From: Endotrypanum monterogeii
Lineage: Eukaryota; Euglenozoa; Kinetoplastea; Trypanosomatida; Trypanosomatidae
Length of the DNA: 64,000 bases
Direction of reading: 5' to 3'
Assembly: GCA_000333855.2 (NCBI GenBank)
Contig: CM007318.1
Location: 104,921-168,920 of the forward strand
A program made the position numbers and the translations under genes. Each line of letters starts with the position of its first letter. Position 1 is the first letter of the stretch. Below, piece after piece: positions 37,401 to 46,665 of this stretch. The notes beneath the pieces are model-generated. The model had not been told where the DNA came from. It did not search any database and saw only the letters and a list, made by a program, of their open reading frames with translations.

Positions 37401-39180
37401 GCTCTTGGAGGTGGAGGCGGCAATCAGTGGTGCCGCGGCGTCCTCTGCGACCGCCGGTCTGGAATTGTTGCAGTGGCTTGCGCAACAGAAGGGCGCGGAC
37501 CGGTTGCGGGGTGATTTGCAGGCCTTTTTCCGGAAGAAGCGCGATGAGCTGGCTCGGTTGCGCCAGAAACTGAAGCTTCCCCTGGAGGGTCACCTCTCCG
37601 GGGCTGCTACCTCTGCCACGGCGAGTGCGGACGCCTCCCGGAGCGGGGGGATGTTCACATCAAGCTCACTCAAGGACGCCCCGCCCTCAGTCACAGGAGA
37701 TTCGATGACCAGTGCAAATACTCTGCAGGCGTTTGCAGAGTCACTTCTGGCTGAGATACTTCCGCTTACAAAGGGAATGCTGCTGCACTTTCTCAAGGCC
37801 TCCGCGATCAAGGTACGCCGCAAGCTTTGTGAGCCAGGCACCCCCTGTGGCGCGATAGCCGCCCAGTCCGTTGGCGAGCCGAGCACACAGATGACGCTCC
37901 GCACATTCCACTTTGCTGGTGTCGCCAGTATGAGCATCACACAGGGTGTACCGCGTCTCGTAGAGATTATTAACGCCAACAAGAACATTGCTACGCCAGT
38001 CATCACGGCCCCCATTCGGTTGGAGGACGAGTTCATATCGGTAGACCTCGCATCCGGCAGGCGTACCCAGTACCAGGCCGCACACGCTGTCAAGGGCCTG
38101 ATGGAACGCGTCCTTCTGAAGGAAATCACACGCGATATGGTGGAAGTGGTGACGCCACGGCAGTACTACATTCACATATTTCTCGATATGGAGTTGATTG
38201 ATCGCCTCCTACTACCGATAGACGCGTCGGTGGTCTGCCAGCGACTCTACTCTGCAGCCGCGCGACCCATGTCTCCATTGCGCCACCTCTCGGAGGCGTG
38301 TGTTGATGTGGTCAGTCGCGACTCCCTCATCGTGAGGTCGTATGAAAAAGACCCAGGGCGCGTTCACTTCAACATACAGCACCTCCTAACCCTCCTGCCT
38401 GAGCTGGTGGTGGGTGGTGTCCCTGGTGTCAATCGAGTCATGGTGATCGATCGCTGTGAGAAACTCTTGGCCGAGGGGGCGGAGCTTTTGTCGGTCATGT
38501 CACTCCCATATGTGGATGGCCTGAACACGACGTGCAACCACGTCGCCGTGGTCGAACGAGCTCTCGGCATCGAGGCAGCCCGCGAAACAATTGTCGTTGA
38601 GATCACCAACATTTTGAAGGCTTACTCACTCAACATTGACATCCGGCATATCTACCTCCTGGCTGACGTGATGACGAGCCGCGGGGTTGTGCTCGGCATT
38701 ACCCGGTACGGTATCCAAAAAATGAACAACAACGTTCTGACCATGGCATCCTTCGAGCGCACCACGGAGCATCTATACAATGCGGCCATGACAGAGAGGG
38801 AGGATATCAATCTGAGCGTCTCAGAAAGTATCATCATTGGCAAGCCAATCCCTCTCGGCACGAGCAGCTTCAACATCCTGCTCGACAAAGGCAGCATTGC
38901 CCCACCTGGCTCTAAAACAGGGCGACTCCGTTCGCGCTCGCTCAGCGCCAACACAGCAAGCTCAGCTAAAACGGGCTTTCCGTCCTCTAACAAGGCTGCA
39001 TCCGCCGGCAGGTATAATAAAGGGGTGGAACTAACGCCGAAGGAGGTGTTCCTGCGCAACTCATACACGGCCTGCACAGCAGCACACGGGGCAGGGACGC
39101 AGCGGGGCCGCCGTGGCGGTTTCTCCAGTCGGTTGCTTTCCGCTGAAGGTGTCTTTCAACTGGACCTGTTTGCCTTGTGA
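34408..39180 (+). CDS. RPC1: RNA polymerase III largest subunit (RPC1)
   Basis: 1590-residue catalytic subunit that synthesises tRNA, 5S rRNA and, in trypanosomatids, all U snRNAs. Seen: the N-terminal zinc region CNTCGKRSTDCTGHAGH starting at C69, a second Cys pair (about 167), the lid/rudder region, and the active-site motif NADFDGDEMN with metal-binding D498, D500 and D502. There is also a bridge-helix region (FFFHGMAGREGIVDTAVKTA) and the trigger loop AAQSVGEPSTQMTLRTFHFA from residue 1152. The C-terminal block MASFERTTEHLYNAA...SVSESIIIGKP is specific for the Pol III subunit, and no heptad tail is present. Odd: a Ser/Ala/Thr-rich insertion at about 1065-1110 before the trigger loop, and a Ser-rich basic extension of roughly 90 residues after the conserved end. 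The gene is intact over 4.8 kb. Confidence 0.96.
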   Translation: MAHAATTAARFVQPLLDKPVEVTSIKYSLLSEDTIHRLSVLPCRRVMGTEKSFGVNDSRLGPSDRLSVCNTCGKRSTDCTGHAGHIDLEAPVFHIGYFSAVIRVCRTICKRCSNVLLTREEMDYFLRRLRSTTQEPQQRAAIIKGIQEDAYKTRVCLVCGAVNGTVRRVRPMRIIHEKYLVDLRRGEQANEDPTTFFQEELRSAVMHNSEIGSHKEFIHEFLHPQRVKELFEAIPLEQVPLLGLQPGTSPCSLIISTLLVPPVCVRPRGMSSTTHIREDDLTTQYNEILICSDMMNDGANDAARGVETWELLQTRVARLLDAALPGFPAHLRTVECKSYAQRMKGKQGRFRGNLSGKRVDFSGRSVISPDPNLRIDELAVPLRVARVLTYPQRVFAGNIKLMRRLVRNGPHVHPGALTVYLSKECSRKSLRNARDREAIAARLSIGDVVERHVMNGDYVLFNRQPSLHRISLMAHRARVLPFRTFRFNECCCAPYNADFDGDEMNIHVVQTEEARAEAKELMLTSHNIITAKNGEPIIACTQDFLTAAYLVTARDALFDRASFSQMVSHWLGAETQFALPIPSILKPAELWTGKQLIELILRPTPATQLLLNLEAKARFYSGSGGHDDPSEGYVAFLDSVFISGRLDKKLLGGGAKDGLFARLYALSGGEKTATCMSRIAQFTARYLQNYGFSLGLGDVSPTPSLNEKKAAVLAVSFEKCDHLISLAKTGRLIPKPGMSVKQSLEAMLNGELSQVRDACGSAAIQALDAKSNAPLIMVNSGSKGSALNTAQMMACVGQQTVSGKRIMNAFQDRALPHFPRFAEDPASRGFVASSFYSGLSPTEFFFHGMAGREGIVDTAVKTAETGYIYRRLSKAMENLSVGYDASVRSVQGNIVQLRYGEDGMDPWLMEGPHGTPLNLDQEWLSNHASYASFRKEMNCTLLEKNRSIALATSSDPLLKTYCKLYEQWHAVSMLPCEVEAFVSGLLHADPVTLSSCVQLLEVEAAISGAAASSATAGLELLQWLAQQKGADRLRGDLQAFFRKKRDELARLRQKLKLPLEGHLSGAATSATASADASRSGGMFTSSSLKDAPPSVTGDSMTSANTLQAFAESLLAEILPLTKGMLLHFLKASAIKVRRKLCEPGTPCGAIAAQSVGEPSTQMTLRTFHFAGVASMSITQGVPRLVEIINANKNIATPVITAPIRLEDEFISVDLASGRRTQYQAAHAVKGLMERVLLKEITRDMVEVVTPRQYYIHIFLDMELIDRLLLPIDASVVCQRLYSAAARPMSPLRHLSEACVDVVSRDSLIVRSYEKDPGRVHFNIQHLLTLLPELVVGGVPGVNRVMVIDRCEKLLAEGAELLSVMSLPYVDGLNTTCNHVAVVERALGIEAARETIVVEITNILKAYSLNIDIRHIYLLADVMTSRGVVLGITRYGIQKMNNNVLTMASFERTTEHLYNAAMTEREDINLSVSESIIIGKPIPLGTSSFNILLDKGSIAPPGSKTGRLRSRSLSANTASSAKTGFPSSNKAASAGRYNKGVELTPKEVFLRNSYTACTAAHGAGTQRGRRGGFSSRLLSAEGVFQLDLFAL

Positions 39181-40080
39181 GGTACTTGACGAATGTCACG
39201 ACTGCCTCATCACTTCTCGCAGTCCGAGTTGCTCACCTCTCTTGCACACCCCCATATTCCCCCAGCGCCTGCCCTGTGGTCGGAACATGAGTGGAGCAAA
39301 CGTTATTGCGGGATGCCAATCGCCTTCTCCTTTTAACCTCGAATAAGACCAAAGGAAAAAAAAAATTGACAAGTGCTGCACAACATCCTCCCAGACTCGT
39401 GCTGACTTAATAGACATGAATATGTAACGTGTGTGCGTGTGTGTCTGCGCGCTTTGATTCAGCATTTCACCCGAACACGTCCATCCACGCTCTGCCGAGA
39501 TTCTGTAGTCAAATCCATACGTCACGTCACACAAACACACACATTTCGGTACCGCGGTATGACTTTTCCTGTTCTATTACCCGACCTGTCGTCTTCTTTT
39601 GTATCGGTACAGTGACTTCATGTGCCTGGATGTGATATCAGACATGGTGGTGCTTTCACACTCCCCATCTCGCGGCGGCGGTAGCGGATCGACAAGTATA
39701 TTGACGGTGGAAGACATCCTCCTAACTCTGCATTTCCTTCACCCTCAGCCCCACCCCCTCACCGCCTGGCAGACATCTTCTGCTGCGGCCTCCCACTCCC
39801 CTTCCCCTCCTACCCCTCCGTCTTTCCTTTTGTGTATGCCTGCTGGGGGGGGGGAAGAGAAGGGCGTCCAGAGCATCGTCCTTTTAACAACCCAACGGAA
39901 TGCCTCTTACCCTGCCGCTGTGGCACACCTTCTCCATCCTTTCACGTCCCTCCACTCCCCCTCCACCCTTTTCTACGCGCCCCTCTAGGTACACTCAAGG
40001 TGTGTAACTCTGGTGTCCTTCGCCTCTATCATCTCTTGCGTGAACTGACCGCATCAAACACGCCTGGTGAAGCAAACCAA
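39181..40080. other. Spacer and 5'UTR before COG6
   Basis: No gene is seen. The strong C/T tract and acceptor AG at 39987-39988 place the COG6 leader at 39989-40080. An open frame reaching upstream to 39832 crosses this acceptor and is not used. Confidence 0.65.
39941..39988 (+). promoter_or_regulatory. Trans-splice acceptor for COG6
   Basis: Pyrimidine-rich stretch ending in CCCTCTAG, AG at 39987-39988, 92 bases before the chosen ATG at 40081. Confidence 0.65.
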
Positions 40081-43000
40081 ATGAACTCTTCTGTGAGCAG
40101 CGCAGATAGAATGATGGCGCAGCCGACATTCTCGTCATTAAGCGGTACAGAGCTTTCGTCTCTGAAAGCCCTCGACGCACAGCCCATGCGGACTGCGCCA
40201 CAGAAGCAATCTGCTGATACCACCCACCCGATGACTACAACGCCTCCTTTGTCAGCTGCACCCGCGTCAACCCTCGCGGCCTCGGTGAAGAACAGCGCTA
40301 CGCAGCGCAAAGTGGCGAAGTTGCTGGATATCAACTCCGGCGGCGAAATAAAGGATCTAGCGAGCTACGTGGACCACATCTTGCCGGGCTATTTTAACTG
40401 TCTAGAAGACGGTGACAAGGATGTGCCCAGCAGTGCTGAGACCTCAACTACGACATCCAACCGTGGCAAGAATATCACATCGACCACGCTTCGTCGCGCC
40501 CTCGACCGTCGCACTATTGACCTACACAAAGGCTTCTTGCAAGAGTTCACCGCCGTATACCAGAGCTACCGGCGAGTGGCCGCACAGGTCGACGAGTTAC
40601 AGTCAAAATGCGCATATTTAGAGGATACTTTGAACCCATCTGAGGGCCAACACAGCAGAGAAGTGGAGGAATTTTTCCACCAGATTCACACTCATCAAGC
40701 AGAACTGCAAATGGTACAGCGTCACGAGAAGGAGGTCGAGGAGTTCCGCAAGCAGCACGACTTTGGCCCGATCGAACAGCGGATTCTGGAGGAAGGGGCA
40801 GTCGATATGACCTTCCTCAAGGTCGTGGAGCGGGCGCGGCAAGTGCATCGGCGCAGTAGCGAGCTCATGCACTCACTGGACTATCACCAAGGTGCCGCGA
40901 CCGTTATGGAGTCCACCCACGGGGCTATCGCGCGTGCCACGGAAAAGATAGCACGCCATCTTCTCGCTACTGCAGGAACCATCAGAAACCGAGACCCTGG
41001 TGCCACCGCGTCTGTTGCCGTCGGAGGCCTCGGCTCGATAGCCGCAGATGTGCCCGAGGTCACGGGTTTCCAGCTGCAGTGTGTTCGCCTGTTGTACGAA
41101 GAAAACCCACTTCTGCACGAAAATTTTGTCGATGAGGTGGCGCGGCTTCGTCGGGCATCGGTGCTGCGACGTTACTTCCACCTCCTCACCACCGGCTCGG
41201 CGAACACGTGCACCGGCTTTTACCACTCCGGGGGCCAGTCCTCTGCACCTAACACCCATGCAGACAGAAAAGCCGGCGTTGACGAGGCGGGGATGGGAGC
41301 CCGCCCCCTGGAGGCGGAGCTAAACAACCCAACGTATTTTTTCAGCTCCCTTTGCGCATGGCTGCATCAGACCATTGCTGAAGAGCAGGACTTCCTCCAC
41401 AGCTTCTTCGTCAGCGATGATCTGGAGGTGGGACGGAGGCAGCACCGTGTCCAGGCAACGGCGACAGTAGCGCCGCTCGCCTCGGTCTATCCGCGGGAGA
41501 GAAGCGAGGAGACGCGATCTGCACGTGACGTTGAGCGGCAGCTGGCCTTGCTGGACAACGTGTTTGGAGGCGTGTGCAAGCACGTGCGGGCTGCGCTCGA
41601 CAACGTTTTGGAGCGACTAGGGCGAACGGGGGCAGTGCTCGGTGCGGTGGGGGGTGCCTCAGGGGATGTTGGTGAGAAGGCAGAGCGTGACAACACCGCG
41701 CATGTGGACAGCACAAGGGCCACCACTCCGTACAAAGGTCCACGCGGCCTGACCGGCGGTTTGGCACGCCTGTTCATGGCCGCCACCGGTCGCTCACCCG
41801 CTGAGGCATTTCGCGCCACCGGATACGAGGAGGTTAGCACGCTTCTTCAGCGGTACACTGGAGTCACCACACGTGCGCAGCAGGAGGCTACAGCCCTGTC
41901 CATTCTACATTCCCCACTGGAGGGAATTCAGACCTGCGCGACGCTGGTGGGGCTTTTCGAGTATTACACCGCCACGTCGTTTGAGCCATTACTGGGCGGG
42001 GCCTCTGCGCTAACCCAACTGATTCGTGAGACCGCCCCAGAACAAACTCACAAGACGTTTCAGCGCCTACTTCATGCCGTGTCGTCCCACTTGCTGGACA
42101 GCACCGCAGGCATCATTGGGCGAACAGCAGCGCTGCGGAGATTGGCCTCATCTAACGCCCTCAAGCATCCAACCGACGGGGATGAAGGCCGAGATACGTC
42201 GCAGTTGACAGCAGAGAACAGCGTCAGTACGAAGACGGGCTCCTCGACCTATGTGCTTGACTTCCTTGTCACCTTCACGTACGGCAACGACGGCAACGAG
42301 GGTGGCAGCCTCTCGAATAGCTCAAACATAGCATCCCTCCATGAAAATGAAAGAGAGATGGCCATGTCTAGCTCGAACATCTCCGTTTCTGCCGCATCAG
42401 CTCGGTTCCGGCCAGCGAATGACAATCAACTACAGCGCCGCAGCGCGTACGACCTGCAACGCGCTCTCGCGCAGCTCATTCTACCCCCATCCCCAGAAAT
42501 AACGGCGTACTGTGAGGTCGTGCACACAGTGTTGCGGGACACCGCGCGCCAAATCGAGATGCTTGGCGCGATCGCCGAGCAACAGCGGGCGGCAGAGGTG
42601 CGGAGGTGTTCCTCGAATGAACAACCCGCAGGCTCGGACTCCGGTGCGACACCGTTGCCGGCGCACACGCGAGTAACATCCTTTGTGTTGGACCTGCTAC
42701 AAGCGTTGCTGATGGCAGCGCATTGCGTAGAGGCAGACGGCCCGCTGCGGAGGCATCTCGACGAGCCGTGTCGGGCGATCTTAGAGTACAACGTGCTTCA
42801 CCAACTACGAGGTATTCTCGAGCAGCACGCCGTGGTGCTCGACCTGCTTTGCAGCGGATCACGCTCAGAACATCAAGAGTCTAAGCGGGCCTTGGATCTC
42901 ATTCAAACGGAATGTTTCACTACTATGGATGCTTTGCGTCAGCGCCTCGTATCGGCCTGGACACAGGCCATAAAAAGCTTCTACTTTCCTGTCTCAACAG

Positions 43001-43413
43001 AGGCCGTTGCAGCGGCGCTGTCGAGCTCTGCCTCCGCAGATGTGGATGAGCAACGCCATATCACACTCAAGAAAGAGGTGCGACGCGTGCTGAAGCAGTT
43101 CATGAACGTGTACACCACCGTAGCCTCCCTAGGCTGCTTGCCTGAGTCCGTGCCCCTTCTTTTGGCGCTCTCCGGCAGTGACGAGGTGTGCGAGGAAGTG
43201 CGCAAGAAAGTGACCTTAAGTATCGTGGAGGAAGTATACCCATCAGAGTTCGAGATGCTGTCGTCGTTGCCCCCCACCCAAGAAGTTATCGCCGTACAAA
43301 CAGAGATGACACCGCAGCATTTGATCGCGTTGGTGGATCCCAGCCCTCATCTCAACCGCGACAGTGGTGTAGTTCATCCCTCTTCATGTGGAAGTCTCAC
43401 CGGGGAAGGGTAG
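40081..43413 (+). CDS. COG6: Conserved oligomeric Golgi complex subunit 6
   Basis: 1110-residue tethering protein. COG is an eight-subunit complex that tethers retrograde vesicles at the Golgi and keeps glycosylation enzymes in place; COG6 belongs to lobe B. Seen: an N-terminal low-complexity region, then LRRALDRRTIDLHKGFLQEF and a coiled-coil stretch (about 140-260). The family block VDMTFLKVVERARQVHRRSS corresponds to the human EDFFKALGRVKQIHNDV region. Next come ENFVDEVARLRRASVLRRYF and SSLCAWLHQTIAEEQDFLHS, which fit the most conserved COG6 motifs (RRSTVVRGF and DMLAWLHQATASEKEHL). The C-terminal half is helical with several Ala/Ser-rich insertions. Human COG6 has about 657 residues, so this copy is much expanded. 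Surface-glycoconjugate biosynthesis in these parasites depends on Golgi traffic, which makes the subunit likely to matter, though that is inference. Confidence 0.85.
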   Translation: MNSSVSSADRMMAQPTFSSLSGTELSSLKALDAQPMRTAPQKQSADTTHPMTTTPPLSAAPASTLAASVKNSATQRKVAKLLDINSGGEIKDLASYVDHILPGYFNCLEDGDKDVPSSAETSTTTSNRGKNITSTTLRRALDRRTIDLHKGFLQEFTAVYQSYRRVAAQVDELQSKCAYLEDTLNPSEGQHSREVEEFFHQIHTHQAELQMVQRHEKEVEEFRKQHDFGPIEQRILEEGAVDMTFLKVVERARQVHRRSSELMHSLDYHQGAATVMESTHGAIARATEKIARHLLATAGTIRNRDPGATASVAVGGLGSIAADVPEVTGFQLQCVRLLYEENPLLHENFVDEVARLRRASVLRRYFHLLTTGSANTCTGFYHSGGQSSAPNTHADRKAGVDEAGMGARPLEAELNNPTYFFSSLCAWLHQTIAEEQDFLHSFFVSDDLEVGRRQHRVQATATVAPLASVYPRERSEETRSARDVERQLALLDNVFGGVCKHVRAALDNVLERLGRTGAVLGAVGGASGDVGEKAERDNTAHVDSTRATTPYKGPRGLTGGLARLFMAATGRSPAEAFRATGYEEVSTLLQRYTGVTTRAQQEATALSILHSPLEGIQTCATLVGLFEYYTATSFEPLLGGASALTQLIRETAPEQTHKTFQRLLHAVSSHLLDSTAGIIGRTAALRRLASSNALKHPTDGDEGRDTSQLTAENSVSTKTGSSTYVLDFLVTFTYGNDGNEGGSLSNSSNIASLHENEREMAMSSSNISVSAASARFRPANDNQLQRRSAYDLQRALAQLILPPSPEITAYCEVVHTVLRDTARQIEMLGAIAEQQRAAEVRRCSSNEQPAGSDSGATPLPAHTRVTSFVLDLLQALLMAAHCVEADGPLRRHLDEPCRAILEYNVLHQLRGILEQHAVVLDLLCSGSRSEHQESKRALDLIQTECFTTMDALRQRLVSAWTQAIKSFYFPVSTEAVAAALSSSASADVDEQRHITLKKEVRRVLKQFMNVYTTVASLGCLPESVPLLLALSGSDEVCEEVRKKVTLSIVEEVYPSEFEMLSSLPPTQEVIAVQTEMTPQHLIALVDPSPHLNRDSGVVHPSSCGSLTGEG

Positions 43414-44375
43414 AATAAATCGTTCAGGGAAGGATGCTAAGGACTGTGTGCATCTGCACCCGCCTGTCGCCGTGCCCATGTTGCTGTGATTGTCGGAAAG
43501 CCCACCATAGTTGTGTTTTTTTTTCTCCAGCAGGTCCTGCCATCGAGACGGGCATATGTGTCTGTGTGTGGATACATATGGCAGGTGTCCGCTACCGCTG
43601 CCTCTGCACCACCACCCTCGCCATCCCCTACCCTTATCACTCATTGCGTTGGCTCGTCCCCTCGAAGAAATGCATGCATATCTAGTAACTATCTGTGGAC
43701 ATCGCGTGTTGGGCTATTCTCCGTCGGGTTTCGTGTGCCCCCGCCGACCCGCTTAGGCAGTGTCTGCATTTAGTAAAAAAGTGCAGCGGCGGCTGGGGGG
43801 GGGGGGGGCAGAGGCGCCTGACAGCCGGCCGTATGTGCGTACCTGCTTGGGCACACAGTGGCTATCGCGGCAGGAAAAAAAAATTAGTTCAACCCCATCT
43901 TTCGCGCAACGCGCCTCTTTTCAAATGACCACTGGGTGCTCCCTACACGTGGGCTCACTGCCAACCATCAATCAGCCACACAGGGGCGACCGATGCTCAG
44001 ATGCCCCCCTCCTCTTTCTCTACCCCTCCCCCTTATCAAGGTAACTTTGATTCACGTCGCCTATGCTCCCACATCGCCACCGACCCCTCCGCTCCTCGTT
44101 TTCTATTGGCCTCATCACAAAACACACCATCGAATTGGGATTAATGACCAACCTCTAGCAAATATCACCATCCTTTACGTGGTTAGTGAGCTTTCCAATT
44201 GCATGAGCTTCTGAGACACACACACACACACACACACAGTACGCTAGTCGTACGAATCGGTTAGTCAGCATCTCTGCCCCCCCCCCTCACACCCCACCCA
44301 CTCTTGTAAAGGGATTCCTGCACCGCTTTCCACACATTCCCACTCCATCCTCTCACTTACCTCATTGCACCAGTC
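43414..44375. other. Spacer between COG6 and the first phosphorylase-like gene
   Basis: A long poly-G run (about 43797-43809), CA repeats (44219-44239), poly-C and short open frames without coding character. The AG at 44372-44373 is only two bases before the first ATG of the next gene; AGs near 44310 are alternatives. Confidence 0.65.
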
Positions 44376-45941
44376 ATGATTCGTCCGTCACTGTCGCGAC
44401 AGGTGCGAGTGGCACCTTCTTCTATGATAGGGCTGCTTCTGCTCGCATGCATACTGGTGGTAACGCGCGCGCTCGCCCTGTCCATCAGCGACCCCAATGT
44501 GGGCGCAACTGCCGACAGCATCGGCACTCCTGCTGCAAGTGTAGGAAAGCATGTGAGCGTGTTTATGTGCGCAGGCAACAACAATTTCTCCGGCTCGCAC
44601 GAGCTCGGCAGTCTTATCAAAGCGATGAGTGACACGCGGGTGTTGTCACTCAAGTACTGTCAGACGGCACACATGGGCAACATCCGCCACGCCGACGGTC
44701 ATATGGTGCACAGCCTGGTTGTTGCAACGGGTATCAACTCGATCAGCAGCACACTTTGCACGCGAAGTGTGCTGGCGCTTCGTCGCCAACAAGGCTACAT
44801 CTATGATTCCATAGTGTTTATCGGCACCTCCAGCTTCTCGCCGATGTTGGGTGGTTGGGACCCTACTAACACCGCCTCATACGCTGCGTTCAAAGCGACC
44901 CAGACGGGTGAGGTTGCCACTGCTGGTGCAAAGGTGGCAGCTGCTGCTTCGGGTGAGAGTATGTTTTCTGCCCATAACACTGCCTCACAGCTCAACTTTG
45001 AGGATACCCGCAGCGGTGAACAGGTAGACAGAGACGGCTGCTCACCACGCGTGCCCAGCACAGCCACCCCTCTCTCTCTCGGCAGCGTGTGTGTGACGTC
45101 GACGGCGTATCTGATCGAAACAGGATTTTGTACAGAGCGTGCTCGCCACTCGCAGTGCAGTCGCCCGCACTGCAACACCCTGTACGACGATGTTGACAGC
45201 GAAACGAAGGTGTACTTCTCCAGCAATGCGCTCGCCCGGAAGATCGAAGCGGCATCACACGGCAAAACATGGCCAGTTGTGCCGGAGGTCGTCAAACGGG
45301 CACAGATGCGCTTCTGGGCGGCCAACGAAGCCCTGGAGCCAACAGGAGAAGGAGCGCAGCGGCACCACGTTAGTCCCTCTGGCCCGTCGTTCGTCCAGTG
45401 CGCTGAAGCTTCTGGGAACACCATTCACTTCGGTGCCGAGCGTGATTATCTTTGCCGGGAGGATACCGCTGTCGCACTCAACGCAGTTGGGCGTGCTCTC
45501 ACAGAACGCGGCCAGTATGTAGCAGACACGCAGGAATCCGCGACCATCTCGAACGTGGCGTGTGTGCGAGCCATGGAATCGATGGGCTTCCTGCACGCTC
45601 TTTCACTAGATAGCACTGCGCGTGACATACCGGTGGCTGTGGTGCGCAGCGCCTCTCAATATGACATGTACCCTATGAAGAAGGAGTACGTGCCGCCGGC
45701 ATTGTGGCGATCAGCCCTCGCTTCCGGCAAGCTGGTGGTGAGCCCACGTGTGGCTGCCGCCGTCAATGCCGAAGAAGCGCTGGATGCGAGCACCATCGCT
45801 GCGTACACATGGCACCAAAACTTCGACTTTTTGTCCGAAGACGAATATGAGGCTTACAGTGCCGCTGCCTCTCAATACGCATTGGAGACAGCAACATTTG
45901 TCCTCTCTAATTATTTCTTTGGTGGTCGTAGCTTTGCCTAA
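44376..45941 (+). CDS. Secreted nucleoside phosphorylase/NUP-like protein, paralog 1
   Basis: 521-residue protein of the nucleoside phosphorylase superfamily, resembling the purine nucleoside permease (NUP) branch. Seen: an N-terminal signal peptide or anchor (MIGLLLLACILVVTRALA; M17 at 44424 gives the more typical signal), a first strand HVSVFMCAGNNN, a central DSIVFIGTSSFSPMLGG with GTSS from G150, then GSVCVTSTAYLIETGFC. The C-terminal pair CVRAMESMGFLHAL (M400-E401) and AVVRSASQYDMYP (R424-D430) follows. The Met-Glu pair fits the ribose/base site of the superfamily. The usual Asp after RxxS is Q428, with an Asp two residues on, which may change substrate or activity. Several cysteines (e.g. 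CTERARHSQCSRPHC) suit an oxidising, secreted setting. A tandem paralog follows 0.7 kb downstream. A role in purine salvage at the surface, in flagellar-pocket or lysosomal lumen, is inference; a non-catalytic binding protein is possible. Confidence 0.62.
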   Translation: MIRPSLSRQVRVAPSSMIGLLLLACILVVTRALALSISDPNVGATADSIGTPAASVGKHVSVFMCAGNNNFSGSHELGSLIKAMSDTRVLSLKYCQTAHMGNIRHADGHMVHSLVVATGINSISSTLCTRSVLALRRQQGYIYDSIVFIGTSSFSPMLGGWDPTNTASYAAFKATQTGEVATAGAKVAAAASGESMFSAHNTASQLNFEDTRSGEQVDRDGCSPRVPSTATPLSLGSVCVTSTAYLIETGFCTERARHSQCSRPHCNTLYDDVDSETKVYFSSNALARKIEAASHGKTWPVVPEVVKRAQMRFWAANEALEPTGEGAQRHHVSPSGPSFVQCAEASGNTIHFGAERDYLCREDTAVALNAVGRALTERGQYVADTQESATISNVACVRAMESMGFLHALSLDSTARDIPVAVVRSASQYDMYPMKKEYVPPALWRSALASGKLVVSPRVAAAVNAEEALDASTIAAYTWHQNFDFLSEDEYEAYSAAASQYALETATFVLSNYFFGGRSFA

Positions 45942-46285
45942 GCGCGTTGCCGATGCTGGAAGGCACGGCAGGGTGAAGGGGACGAAGGTCGGCACACGAC
46001 ATGACGGTCAGCCCCGCAGTTGAAGCTGGGGAAATCGACTGTATGCAACGCACTAATTGGTACATTTGCTTCGCTCCTCCACCCTCTCCCCACCACCACC
46101 GATCCTTCGGTTTTTTTTTCCCCTCCGGACGCATTGCTCACGTAGCCTCGACATTCCTTAATGCACGTGTGGAGACATAATGAACTCTTTATATATTATT
46201 TTCACGTTAACCTTACAGACATGTTCCACTGGACAAAATCAGCGCATGTAACGCTCGTGGGTCTACATAATCAATCGTTCTCCCC

Positions 46286-46322
<37 letters not shown>

Positions 46323-46665
46323 GGATTGAGAGAAACGGAATGTAGTCCCCCCCCGTATGGCTGACCGCCTAGGCGAGCCCCCCCCCCTCCTCCCATCCTC
46401 TCGTCACAGCACGCTTTCCGCTTCTCTATTTTCATCATATTTTCCCCCGCCGTCACGCTTCGCCCACTACTCCCCTCCCATTTCACCCGCAGTGGCGCCG
46501 TCGAGAAGGCCCGAGTGAGCAGCCCAGTATTATTTTGATTAGAATTCAATCATTTCGTACGTCACACCAAACAGGTATCTCGCCAGCACCGCACTTCATT
46601 CTCCCCCCCTTAAATAAATATAAGTATTACATATATACATACATAACTCATCCCACTTTCCCGCC
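45942..46665. other. Spacer between the two phosphorylase-like genes
   Basis: Contains a CA microsatellite, poly-C runs and a TA-rich region before the second gene. No gene is seen. Confidence 0.7.
46288..46322. repeat. (CA)n microsatellite
   Basis: CA repeats of about 30 bases between the tandem phosphorylase-like genes. Confidence 0.9.

Noticed and set aside
37590..38129. Minus-strand open frame of 179 codons
   Set aside because: It is antisense to the conserved trigger-loop region of RPC1.
39832..40080. Upstream extension of the COG6 frame
   Set aside because: It crosses the strong acceptor at 39987-39988, so it would not be in the mature mRNA as a whole.
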